Shown here one piece after another: positions 1-10,300 of a stretch of 64,000 bases of DNA (its first letter is position 1; each line of letters opens with the position of its first letter). The translations under genes and the position numbers were made by a program. The notes under the pieces were generated by a model. That model saw only the letters and a program-made list of their open reading frames with translations, was not told the DNA's origin and ran no database searches. The stretch covers positions 2,907,999 through 2,971,998 of the forward strand of contig CM030935.1 of the NCBI GenBank assembly GCA_018136815.1, read 5' to 3'. The stretch comes from Isochrysis galbana (lineage: Eukaryota; Haptophyta; Isochrysidales; Isochrysidaceae).

Positions 1-448
1 CGCCTAAGTCGGGACCGAGGTCTGCCAAGCGGCGGCTCACCTTGCGGCGCGACGCTAAGCGTCGCAGGGTTGGGGGATTCTTGCGGAGGCGTGTCAGCGC
101 CACCGACTCCGATGAAGTTGACCCCTTGCGTGGCCGAATAGCGGGCCCGCTGCTCCGTTATGCAGAGGAGAGGCGGGTCCTTGTGCCGGCAATACAAAGT
201 TTTCGATTCTCGAGATTATTGTAAGTCTAACGAGAAACATAAAGTATGCACAGTTCGCAGTGTTCAGCACCACGCGCGCGCTCACAGTCAGTCACCTCCT
301 CTTCCCGCGGGCTCCCGAGCCCCGAGGCGTGCATATACAACGCGCACTCTCTCTCAAGGCCTGACTCGTGACCTACCTACAGTACCTGTGGCCGCGCCAC
401 CATGCCAGGATGCCAGCAGCGAAGGCCGTCTCGGCAGATCTACAATAA
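1..448. other. no gene recognised
   Basis: I see no convincing coding frame, repeat family or RNA gene. Short open frames have no periodic codon bias. It lies downstream of the broken minus-strand fragment at 449-1018. Confidence 0.4.
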
Positions 449-1018
449 CTACGTCCCAAGCCATCCCGTATTGACGGCGTTATCCGCACCAGGAAAGCTT
501 TTTCGCGCCGAATACGAAGAACGGGAGCCAGGTGATCGTGATGGCGTGGCGCTCCTGGGCGGGGGGGGCGACGACTTGACCGGTGGTGTGGGAAGGCGGG
601 GTGTTAGCGAGGGCGTCGACGCGTCGGCGTGGGCGGAGGTGGCGGCGGCTCGGGCGGCGGCTCGGGCGGCGGCTCGGGCGGCGGCGTGGGCTCGGGATCT
701 GGTCCAGCAGATGGCAGTGACATTGGACCCCAAATTGTAAATGTACAACTCCTTGTGATCCAGGTCAGTCACCCAGTACCAGTGGAAGCCGTCAACGGCC
801 ACTGGCCTCACGGCACTGGACTCACACATGTCGTTTCCGCTGTAAAAGGTGCCAAAGTCATATCCAGCTGCAGAGCACAGCTCTTGTGCGCATTCGGCCT
901 TTATGGCGTCATCCTAAACACAAGGATACCTGCTCCACGTGCAGTACGGCTTGGCTGCCGAGCCGTCTGAGGTGATCACGAACATTTGACCTCGACGCGG
1001 ATCGGGCTTCCCTCTGCG
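449..1018 (-). pseudogene. fragment of a cysteine-rich, probably secreted protein, interrupted
   Basis: On the minus strand a pyrimidine-rich acceptor (TTACGTGCATATCGCAG) near 1018 opens a frame with SDGSAAKPYCTW, then a TAG stop at 916-914. The same frame continues at once with DDAIKAECAQELC, AAGYDFGTF and FHWYWVTD to about 720. The alternating Cys and aromatic pattern resembles small extracellular Cys-rich modules common in algal surface proteins, but I cannot name the family. After it comes a repeated GCCGCCCGA tract (about 645-690), coding Ala/Arg in this frame and Pro-Pro-Glu in another, so a frame change to a Pro-rich linker is possible. Either the gene is broken, or an abnormally short 16-nt intron removes the stop. 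No start or end was found. Confidence 0.4.
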
Positions 1019-1902
1019 ATATGCACGTAAGGAGAGTAAGCGTGAGTGTTCCTCGATAGGAGCCCCGGGCCGGCTGCGTGCCCACCCGCCCACCCACTGG
1101 GCGCCTGACGGAATGAGGGAGGGAGAGCGAGCGGGAGCAGTGAGCGAGCGGGAGCGTGCGTGGATAGAGGAGCGCGGCCAGTCGGCTGCGGCGTGTGCTG
1201 ATTGAGGCAGGCGCGCGCGGGCCGTCGCGACCCGGGCCGCAGAGAGCCCTCGGGCAGCCCCGAGCTGGGCGCGGGCACACCGACGGAGGGGAGGGGCAAG
1301 CAACCGGCCGGCCGGTCAGTAGCGGCACGACCGAGCAATACTAAGTATATCTCTTGCTGAACAGGGAACCGCAGACCAAAGGGTCAAAGGGTACGACTCT
1401 AGAAATACACACGCGTTCTTGTCACAAATGGTCCGAATGAACCCCCTCCCCCCCCTCTCCCCTCTCCCCCTTCCCCCCCGGATAAGTGGTGTCCATAGTG
1501 TCCGTGGGTTAATTGGGACCTCGTGGCTCTCTCGAACCTTCGCCATCGCAAGACTCAAGACTCATGCTACGACTTGTCGTCACGTACTGGTACAGATAGA
1601 GATAGCTGATAGGGATGGGGCCAAGTCAGAGACAGAGAATTTCTCTTTTCTCTTGAAAAACTCATTTCGAATCTTGAGCTTGAGCTTGAGCTTGGGCTTG
1701 GGCCACTTTATCTTTTATGTGGTATGTGGCCAAAAAACAAAAACCTTTCTCAATTTCAATTTCAATTTTCGCGAAATCTGGGCTCCCAAAAAGCCCATAC
1801 GTGCAACTTGCAACTTGCGCTAAACTCCCCCCCCCCCCCCCCCCCCTCCCCGTCCCCGCCCTTCCCTCTCCCCCCGGCGCGGCTTTGTCTGCCCCATGGG
1901 TA
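1019..1902. other. low-complexity intergenic DNA
   Basis: Contains GGGAGCGAGCGGGAGC-like purine stretches (1125-1165), CTTGAG/CTTGGG tandem hexamers (1672-1703), short TTTCAA repeats (1752-1768) and a C homopolymer near 1826-1846. No gene recognised. Confidence 0.5.
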
Positions 1903-1922
1903 AACCAAGTATAAACTTAGTT
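1903..1922 (-). repeat. family B 5'-end remnant with terminal hairpin
   Basis: On the minus strand AACTAAG and CTTGGTT form the arms of a short hairpin (one U-G pair), followed a few bases on by CCCATGGGG. The same hairpin-ATG start marks the family B copies at 5472-6346 and 62111-62962. Only the 5' end of the element is visible here. Confidence 0.5.
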
Positions 1923-1984
1923 GATAGTTGATGTTGATGAGAGTTGAGAGGGTAATAATATAAATATAATGGAAGCTAGAAGCA

Positions 1985-2115
1985 GTAGGAGTAGGCGCAG
2001 CGAGATGTACTTGCGACCGAGGAAATCTTGCCGTTGAGGGTAAGCGTGAGCCTTCTAGAAGCTTCTAAAGAGCAACCCTGCGTAGGCGTATAGCAACCAA
2101 ATAAGAGGCATACAG
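1985..2115 (+). repeat. family A repeat fragment
   Basis: The stretch containing AAATCTTGCCGTTGAG, CCTTCTAGAAGCTTCTA and AGCAACC matches, with divergence, 30790-30880 (+) and 17390-17460 (inverted). It is part of a longer dispersed repeat, perhaps an LTR. Confidence 0.55.
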
Positions 2116-3209
2116 CATACACGTTAATGTCGATGCTAATGTGAAGCAAGGGCGGCGAGACGGAGTGACGGAGCCGTTCATTCGCATGCAGGATGAAAAT
2201 GCGAAAGTGCTCTTGTCGCACGAAAAGTATACGGGGGGTGGGGTCCAAGATCGACTACTGCTATTTATTTGGGTGTACCTAGTACTCGTACGCACATGCT
2301 ATTGGTTGGTGGACTTGTACGCGGAGACGTGGAACAAGGGCACACGCAACGGACGGAGCGGTTCATTGCCAGGAGGTCCCGGCGCAAAACAAGCAGTGTT
2401 CGAACCCAAAATTAAAGTCGGTGGCAGCGTGTTGAGAGATCAGAGAGGAAATGCGGCCGAGATCCACAGATAGGCCTTCTTCCACTTTCTCCTTATCCGC
2501 TCCGGCGCCGTTGGGACGATCTCCCACCTTCCACCGAGTTTTCCTCTCTTCTTGAGAAGGTCTCGTGGAAGTCAGCGATCTCGAGAAATCTTGATCCGCG
2601 CAGAAATTAAAGGATGGAAAGGCCCCTTTTCTGGAAGACTCGGTGGGTGCCCCCCCCCCCCGGGGCAGGGGGGCGGTTGTGGCGCCGCGGAGGGTGAGGG
2701 AGAGAAGGTTGGAGAGGGACGGCTGCAACTCGATCCCCTTCCCCCCCCCCCGCCCCCCCCGCCCCCCCGCCCCCCCCCGCGCGCCCCTCCGTCCCCCTCC
2801 CGCCGTAGGAGAAGCGCGCGTCGTAGGAAGAGGTCTCTTCTACTCTCTACTCCCCCGTATTCAGTACCACGATTCTTGCGCTGATGAGGGGAGGCGAGAG
2901 AGGGACGGCGAAATGACCGGATGAGCGGAATGAAGGAGGGGGGGTGGAGAAGGGGCGGGGCGGGTTCAGGCAGAAACAGAGAGAGAGAGAGGGAGAGAGA
3001 GGGAGGGAGGGAGGGAGGGCGAGAGAGCGAGAGCGAGAGAGAGAGAGAGAGAGAGGAAATGGGCCCGCGCGCGCGCCTTGGGGGGGGAGGGGGGGGCGAG
3101 GGCGCGGGGGAAAGGGGAAGGGGGAAGAAGGGGGGGGGGGGGCAGCGGCCGGGCGGCACGCGGCGGGTCAGCCAGCCAGCTCGCCCACCAATCCTCGGCA
3201 TCCCGGAAG
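2116..3209. other. GC-skewed flank upstream of the F-box gene
   Basis: Holds C runs (2650-2661, 2742-2780), a GA/GGGA microsatellite (2976-3056) and G runs (3079-3145). The minus-strand open frame here is a Ser/Leu/Pro-rich artefact of the GA tract. It must contain the promoter of the F-box gene, but no clear core element is visible. Confidence 0.45.
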
Positions 3210-4028
3210 ATGGTCCAGCTCTCATCGCTGCCGTGCGAGGCGCTCGCACACATCTTCGCCGCTCTCCGGCTGCCCGAGCTCTGCTCCGTCGCCTGCACCT
3301 CCATTGACTTCCAAGAGCCGATTGAGCAGACGCTCGTGTCGCGCTCAGCCACTGGTGGCCACTGGGTGCCCTCTCCGCTGCCACGCCCGACCATCCTGTC
3401 GGTCACGCTACTTCTCAGGCTCGAAAGACGCCGCGCCGCTGCGCGCCGCCGTGTTGCCGCCGACACTGCCGCACGAGTGGCAGAGCTCGACTTGGCTTGC
3501 GCCCGAAGAGGGACGGCCTGCACCCAGCTGGAGCTGGCAGCACAGGCCGCGACTGACTGGTGGCGGCGGAGCGGCCCCGCTCCGCCGATAGTGGCCGCTG
3601 ATATCTCTGGATCCTGGCATTTGATTCAGCTCCTGCACGATGCCCGCCTCGACCACGCGCGGCGTGTCTGCTTGGCCGCAGCCGCGGCAATGAGGGAGCG
3701 GCTTGCTACTTTGACGGTGGATCAACAGACAATGGTGGACATGGCAATGAAGCAGCTATGCTGTAAGAGTGAATCATTAGTGATCGAGAAGGGTAGGTCA
3801 GAGAGATTTGAGTCGAGATCTGCTAAACGCCAGTGCACGTCCCGCGCGCTGATGGAATCCACCATGGCGCAGCTCGTCGAGACGACAATAGCGCTTGCCA
3901 TGATCGAGGCTGATGGTGAAAAGAAAGCGCGCGATTCCATGTTGCTCCTCAACATGGCTTCTGCGCATCTGCGCCGCTTGATGCAAGTGTCATCCGAGGC
4001 CACCGTGACACGACGTATCCCTGCTTGA
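3210..4028 (+). CDS. F-box domain protein
   Basis: An intronless frame of 272 residues. Residues 3-32 (LSSLPCEALAHIFAALRL, then PELCSVACTSIDF) match the F-box pattern, a Leu-Pro pair followed by hydrophobic helices, as in Skp1-binding adaptors of SCF ubiquitin ligases. The rest is Ala/Arg-rich and helical with no recognisable substrate-binding repeats (no LRR, Kelch or WD40), so the target is unknown. The start is the ATG directly before the F-box; the frame is open further upstream but that part is G-tract low complexity. High GC at third positions supports coding. Binding to Skp1 is family knowledge, not seen here. Confidence 0.65.
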   Translation: MVQLSSLPCEALAHIFAALRLPELCSVACTSIDFQEPIEQTLVSRSATGGHWVPSPLPRPTILSVTLLLRLERRRAAARRRVAADTAARVAELDLACARRGTACTQLELAAQAATDWWRRSGPAPPIVAADISGSWHLIQLLHDARLDHARRVCLAAAAAMRERLATLTVDQQTMVDMAMKQLCCKSESLVIEKGRSERFESRSAKRQCTSRALMESTMAQLVETTIALAMIEADGEKKARDSMLLLNMASAHLRRLMQVSSEATVTRRIPA

Positions 4029-5454
4029 AGTGCCGGTGACTATAGATGCGTTTGAGGTAGCTGACTCCGCCATGGAGAACAACAAAGCGTCGCGCCATGC
4101 CCTCATCACCTGCTAGGTGTATTTTGGGCCGTGATGGCCGCCATCTGATAATTTGGGGCGCCATCTTGCCTGATTGTGGCCCGATCATTCCTCGCCCTAT
4201 CTATCCAACAGGACTGCTCTTATTGACTTTCATCGGTGCCGGCCTTCGGGGCACGCCTTTTGCCAACTCATTTGGCTGCTCGCTAGACATCATCCTGTGA
4301 ATCTCTGGACCTCCAGGGATGTGACCCTTCTGCACTCATGAGTCGTCTTCTGCCCATGGCAATCTGCGACGGCGTGCACTTCCATGCCTCCCTATTCTCG
4401 GCTGTGCCATTTTTGTACTGCTCGTGCCATTTCTACAGCCGGTGAGAAGCACGCTTCAGAGCTTGCACTCATCTTTGTTTCATGACGTAAATCGCAAGCT
4501 CGACCTCGTCACTCGTCACCGCCCATTGTTTGATAGAGGTGGCTGAATTACATCTCGATGGTTGTATCCTCTCACACCCTCCAAGATCGCCTACCGATGG
4601 GAGCTTCTCAATGTTGCCAGGTGGCCAAGAGAGTTATATGGTCTATGTTCTCTGCGTTGTCCTTCCGAGTAAGTTCCGAGCATACCTCCGTCTACGCTCT
4701 GGTGCCCCTCCGTTTTGTCTGCGCTATTCGTCCATTCACCTCGCCGGCAGCAGTCATTCTGTCGTGAGCGGTGCGTGAGCGACGCCTTTCTCTATTTGTC
4801 CGCGTTCGTTCATTTTGACGCCATCACCTGATGTGATGTTCTTTTGCGCCGCTAACTCTTGCTCCTTCCGTCGGCTGTGTGAAATGGGCCACCGAGTATA
4901 CGTCGTCTTCCGCCAGGCTCCTCGCTCTTTCCCGGACCGGGTTCTCTGCTGACGTCTCGCCTTCGCCTAGTCGATTTGCGGCGTGTTGCGTTTGGAACGA
5001 ATTGTTCCTTGATACAATCGCCTTTTTCGCGGCGGCTCTCCTCGCTGTACCGCCATCTTGAGCAGTGCGTGCCCGAGCGAGCTACCACGTGCTGTATTGA
5101 CCTAATGTTTCTGAGATCTTTCGCAGACTTGGAGTGTAATGTGCAGATATTTGCTTTCGGCCATGTACCGTATGAGTTGTATGTGCTTGTGTGTGAGCCA
5201 TGAGATGGCGGTAGCTAGCGACGTCGGCGAAGTGATTGATGTGCATAAAATAAAGGCTTCTCTGTAGTTGATGATCGCCCCGGTCCCCGAACTAGTGCCC
5301 CCCTAGCGCGCGTACCCGGAGTAATTATACTACGCGTTGGTACCACTAGCTACAATTAGGAAGGCGAGCGATGGCAGCTGCAACTCGAGGTTCAAGCGGC
5401 GAGTGTTCAAATGGGGCGATCGTGCCCCCTTCCCTTCGAGCACGGACACTCAGC
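4029..5454. other. 3' flank of the F-box gene
   Basis: No further exon recognised. AT-richer and without codon periodicity. AATAAA at 5249-5254 could be a polyadenylation signal but is 1.2 kb past the stop, so assignment to the F-box gene is uncertain. Confidence 0.4.
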
Positions 5455-6363
5455 GCAACCTGACGGATCGAAATAAAATAAAATAATCAATGTTATATCC
5501 TAGCCAACCCCACTAGCTAATTGGACACAACTTTTCCGTCCCGGAATCCCGCCATGCCTGACGAGCCAGGTGTCCGAGTGCTACCGGGGGGTGGGGGCAC
5601 TGCCCCCTCCCCTCGATATTTGTCCTCCCCCCAGTGCACGCACCGACCCCGCGCACCCCAGCGCGTCCTCTCCTCGAGTCCACGCTGGGGGAAAAACCCT
5701 TTCGGGTAAAAGCAACGCGGGGGGGGGGGGCATTCGTGAGATAGGGGCCCAGAAGCGCTAATCTCCCTCGCTAGTGCGAGTGGCCGCGGCGAGCCGCGGC
5801 CCTTCCCTCCTGGCTCTGGCGCCCCCGTCTTCTCTTACCCAAACGGGGCGAGAAGACACGTCACTGCCGGAGGGGAGAGCTGCCGCTCCCCCCTCCCCTC
5901 CCTCTTTCCTTTTCCTCCTCTCTTCCCTGCGGCGGGGGCCCATGGCGCGCGCCTGCGGCCCCTCGCTCAGGTCCCCATATGGCCTGCAGGGCCTGGGAGC
6001 ACAGCTCAGGGGGCAGGTGAGGCTGGGGCATGGCCCTGGCCCCTCCTGCCTCTCCCTCGCTGGCGCTCCGAGCCCCTGCGGGTCGACTGGAGCTGGCTGG
6101 GGGGTCCTGAACAGGGGGGCCCAGGGGGAGGAGGGGCTGGTCAGAGGAATGGGCAGGCCACGACGGGCCAGGGCGGGCGAGTCAGGCGGGCCTGTGAGGA
6201 GAGGAATAGGTCAGCAGGGCTGTGTGCTCCTGGCAAGCCATCAGGCGTGCCAGGAGAGTGGGTGGATCCTCCCCCATGGCAGGGGAGGAGTGGAGAGAGA
6301 GGGGGGCTCGTGCCCCCCCATGGGCGAACTAAGTATAAACTTAGTTGCAACCTGACGGATCGA
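5455..6363 (-). mobile_element. family B non-autonomous non-LTR element with 17-bp target duplication
   Basis: A perfect 17-bp direct repeat (GCAACCTGACGGATCGA at 5455-5471 and 6347-6363) flanks the insert 5472-6346. On the minus strand the element starts with a hairpin (arms AACTAAG/CTTAGTT, 6327-6346), has CCCATGGGG just inside, and ends in T-rich sequence (the complement of 5472-5487). A long, variable duplication plus a homopolymeric 3' tail points to target-primed reverse transcription. No long ORF is present, so it probably depends on a LINE. A nearly full copy lies at 62111-62962 (+), and truncated relatives at 29812-30230, about 40400-40806 and 50020-50440. Confidence 0.75.
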
Positions 6364-6707
6364 GCGTGACTACTGGCTCGATATCGATATGCGAAGATAC
6401 GGAGGGGGGCCGATCGGCGGTAGGCGCGGCGGGAGCGGACTAGAGTGATGGAATGGCGGGCTTGACCACCTCCTCAGCGGAGGAAGTTGGGAGGAGGGTG
6501 GGCTTGGGCGAGGGCGAGCGCGAAGACGGAGCGGGCATTAGGCATGAGGTCACGTTCCGTCTTATATACATGGGGCAGACTCAAGAAATTGGAGTGCGTC
6601 AAGAAGCTGGTGGAGTGTGCCGAAGGGGTCGCGCTGTGCCTTGCGGCTTGCGGTGGGCTCAGTTGGTGATGGATAGGCTGATGAGCTGATGGAGGCTGGG
6701 GTTGAGG
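6364..6707 (+). repeat. family F dispersed repeat
   Basis: This stretch, with GGGCTTGGGCGAGGGCGAGCG and GATGGAGGCTGGGGTTGAGG, recurs inverted at 40803-41090. The LTR retrotransposon begins at its right edge, so the retrotransposon probably inserted into a family F copy. No ORF of note. Confidence 0.5.
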
Positions 6708-7122
6708 CTCGGAGCGAGATCGCGTCCTTTCCCTCGCGGAGCACGGAGAGACCCCCCACGAGATATCTTGGGACCGGAGAATGTTTTGGACGAATCTTCT
6801 TGCCGTCGGCCGAGGAGAGGCGGACGGAGAGAGAGAGAGAGAGAGAGAGAGAGTCTCGCAGAGCGACTGCAGAACGAGAAGTCGAAGTCATGCCGGTTTA
6901 TTACCTTAAACGAGCCAACAATTATAGTAACAGCAAAAACAAAATTCGAATCGCAAATTTCGAGACCAAAACCTGCAAACCTGGACTTGAGACCATGGGG
7001 AATCCGAATCTGTGTGTCTTGTGCGTCAGTGGCAACACGGGGAACTGTTCAATTGTAATTGTGAGCGCGTACCTTACACGAATATTCATGCCTACAGCCT
7101 TCAGATGGGCAGGAATACAACA
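6708..7122 (-). repeat. 3' LTR of the retrotransposon
   Basis: 415 bp, matching 16584-17004 apart from GA-tract length (6827-6852) and two substitutions. On the minus strand it begins TGTTGTATTCC directly after the polypurine G tract and ends in CTCGCTCCGAG. The 3' terminus lacks the usual CA, so the exact edge may be off by a base or two. Confidence 0.85.
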
Positions 7123-7379
7123 CCCCCCGACTTAAATCGAGACGTCTCCCGATGTCGAGCCAAGAGAGTTCATTTAACCATACGAGACGAGAGACCTAGA
7201 GGAGGAGGATTAACCCATGGATCCAAAGCGAGCACAAAATCGGCAGCTTAGCGCGGCGGCCCCCGATTTCGTACGTCACGTCCTACCACGTTCTCCCTTT
7301 TACAGGAGTTTTGCTCGGGCAGTTGCGCTGGGTCAGGCGCTGACGCGACGCTAATCATCCACTTCCGGTCGACTTAGCG

Positions 7380-10300
7380 CTACGATCGTGAACGAGAACG
7401 GGTACGATTTGAAGGCAGATCAGGAGGAATACGCTTGGGCTCTTGAATTGGACGTGGTATTTGATTTGATTGGGAACTTGAACTTGGACTTGAAGAGGAG
7501 TTTGAATTGGAGAGAGCTTGAGGTTGAACCGGACGGCTGTCGAAATTGGCGTCCTTAACGAGGAAAGGACGGTCGTCTCGAGGAGGTGCGAGTACGGGTT
7601 CTTCACAGATAGCTTGCTTGAGATCTTCGATAGCCTGGCGACAGGCTTCTGTTTGCGACTCGACCGGGACATCGCACCCTTTCCGCGTGAGAGCGGTTAA
7701 CGGCGCTGCCCGGATCGCAAAACGGCGTATAAAACGGCGGTAGTACGAGCACAGTCCAAGGAAAGAACGGACGGCTTCGATAGAGTTGATTTGGGTAGGG
7801 TCGATTTTCGAGACGGCTTCCACTTTCTTGGGATCCATCCGAAGACCTTCACGCGAAACAACGTGGCCGAGATATTCAGCCGAGGTGGCAAAGAAAACGC
7901 ATTTCGACATCTTGCAAGTGAGGCCCGCCCAGATGAGACGTTCCAAGACAAGATCAAGACGGTGTAACATTTGTTGGAATGACGACTCTTCCCTGGCCTG
8001 CAGCGAGTCACCTACGCCTGTCGACCAGGCGCCGACATCATCCAAGTATGGCATACAAATCTCCCATGCCAGCCCACCGAGAACGGCGTCCATGAGGCGG
8101 CACATATACGAGGGACCGGATTGAACACCAAAAGGCAAGTAATTGAACTCGTACTTGCCGCGATGAGTAGTGAACGCGGTGATATGTTTATCGGACTCTT
8201 TGATCGGTATACCCCAGAAACCAGATGCCAGGTCCAGGGTGCAAAGGAATAGAGAATCAAGGTTGCCTTGGCCGGACGACAATCGGTCGATGGCTTCTAC
8301 CGTGAGGGGAAGAGGGCTGTCCTCTAGACGAAGCTTGGAGTTGACGTCGCGATAATCTACGCAGAAACGTACGGAGCCATCCTTCTTAGTGACTAGCACG
8401 ACTCGAGAGGCCCACGACGAATTTGATTTCCTAATGATGCCCGCGGACTCCATCTTGCAAACTTCGTCCTCTATGATCTTCTCACCCTCTCGTCCAACTC
8501 TAGACGGTGCGTGGCGGTGAGCTTCGGCTCCGGGGTTGAGCGGTAGCTCTACCTCCATCACGTGAGTGTGATTCGGGTTGGTCGGGTCAATTGCGAAAGC
8601 AGCGATACGTCGGGCCAGTAGACGACGAACTTGTTCACGTTGGGGCATCGAGAGACGGCCTTCGGGGTCGATCTTGGCTGCCTCGAGGAGCTTACGCTGG
8701 TCCTCGTCGAGCGACTCAATCACATCCGGCGAGTTAACGGCCCCGACGCGGCGATATGTTCCAGCGTGAATTTTGAATCGAACCTGTAGCGAAGCTACAG
8801 GATGGAACGACGGAAGGTGTAGAGGTTTGGGGTCAGTGTTGACCACCGTAACCGCGATGGTGTGGTCGGAGTTCGACCTCTCCACTTGGGGAATGACGAG
8901 AGGAGAGCTATCGATCGTTTCACGCGTAGGGAGTCGGTCCACGAGCATGGCGCAGTCTTCGTGTTCTCGAAGAGCTAGCGGAATTCGGACGTGAAACGTT
9001 GCCCGATGATAGGCCGGGATCGTGATAGGTTCGTGGGTGTATAGGAGGTACTCGGAGCCACATGATGCCGGCGCTTTGGCGGCAAACTCATCGGCCGTGC
9101 TGAAGAGAGGCTCGGTGACTAGCTGGTTGTCGTTTTTGGTGGCCTGCGGCCCTCGGAAGAAGTCAGTCGTGATTGGGTTCGCGGAGGTCGGACAGACCTG
9201 TGCACAAGTCATGCTGACAGGGACCACCGCTATCGGTGACGTCGAGACGCGAAAGATCGGCGGAGCGTCGGGGCTTGGACTGCCATTAACCTCAAGAGGA
9301 GCCACCGTGGATGGAGCACCGAGGGTGATAGAGCCGTCCGTGCTGTCGGAGGCGAGCTGAATCGAAGCGGCGTGCGTAGCTAAGAAGTCGTTCCCGAGCA
9401 GCAGCATCGGGTTGCCTTCAATCACCATGAACGTATGACGAAAGAGAAATCCACCGACGGAGAAAACGATCCGAGCCTTGCCTCGCGTGATAAGAGGTAG
9501 GCCGTCTGGGCCATGGAGCGGTGTCACTACGGCTTGCGGCAGCCGCTCGACGCATGCGTCTTTGGGTAGGCTGGACAAGAGGGAAGTGGTCACGACCGAC
9601 GGGCCAGCTCCGGTGTCAGCGAGTGTGCTGTTGACCGTGAGAGCGGAGTCGGCTAAGATAACTCCTTCTTTGCCGGTAGCCTCGCCGGAGCGGCAGACCA
9701 CTAGGTCTCGAACATATAGGCAATGCCTTGGGTAGGCAGATGGTAGGGTATCCACGACGCTATCCGGTCGGTGCGCGGTCACGTGTGCGATGGTGTCGGA
9801 CGGGGACGGGGTTGGTCGACAGCGTGGTTGCTCGGGTGAATTCGTCGTCATGGTGATCGTCGTCTCTTCGGGTAATCCGACTGCCGCTATCGTGGCAGAG
9901 GGTCTAGAGGCGTCGTCCTCGTTGGTAGCGGTGCAGGGTGATAGCTTGGGACTAGTGTATCCCAGGCCTCTCTTGTCGGTGGGGTGCCTCGGGTGGTCGG
10001 ACATCTTTTCCCAGTCTTTCTCGAGACGAGCTTGGGCTTCTGTCTTGGGTCTTCGAAGTAATGAGGCTAGCTCTTCGGCGCGGATGCCTTTGGCTTCCAC
10101 GAACTCGATCGGCGCTCGGACGGCAGCGGCGAGGTCGGATTCCTCGTCGGCGCCTCGTCCGGCTAGAGCTTGCGCTCTTATTTCGTCAGCGGTTTCGAGC
10201 GTGACGTTGGACCATTTCTGGTCCCCGTTCACTCCGAATGATTGCCATTGTTGGCGCCGCTTCCGGAGAGTCGTCGGCGTCGTCGGACGCGGCGAGCTCG

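Noticed and set aside
2572-3384. 270-codon minus frame rich in Ser, Leu and Pro
   Set aside because: It is produced by the GA/CT microsatellite and C runs; the true gene is the F-box frame on the other strand.
5380-5430. tRNA-like GTTCAAAT word
   Set aside because: No acceptor stem, D-loop box or anticodon arm can be paired around it.
7128-7340. Searching for integrase or RNase H between pol and the 3' LTR
   Set aside because: Only about 250 bp remain and no HHCC, DDE or RNase H motif is present in any frame.
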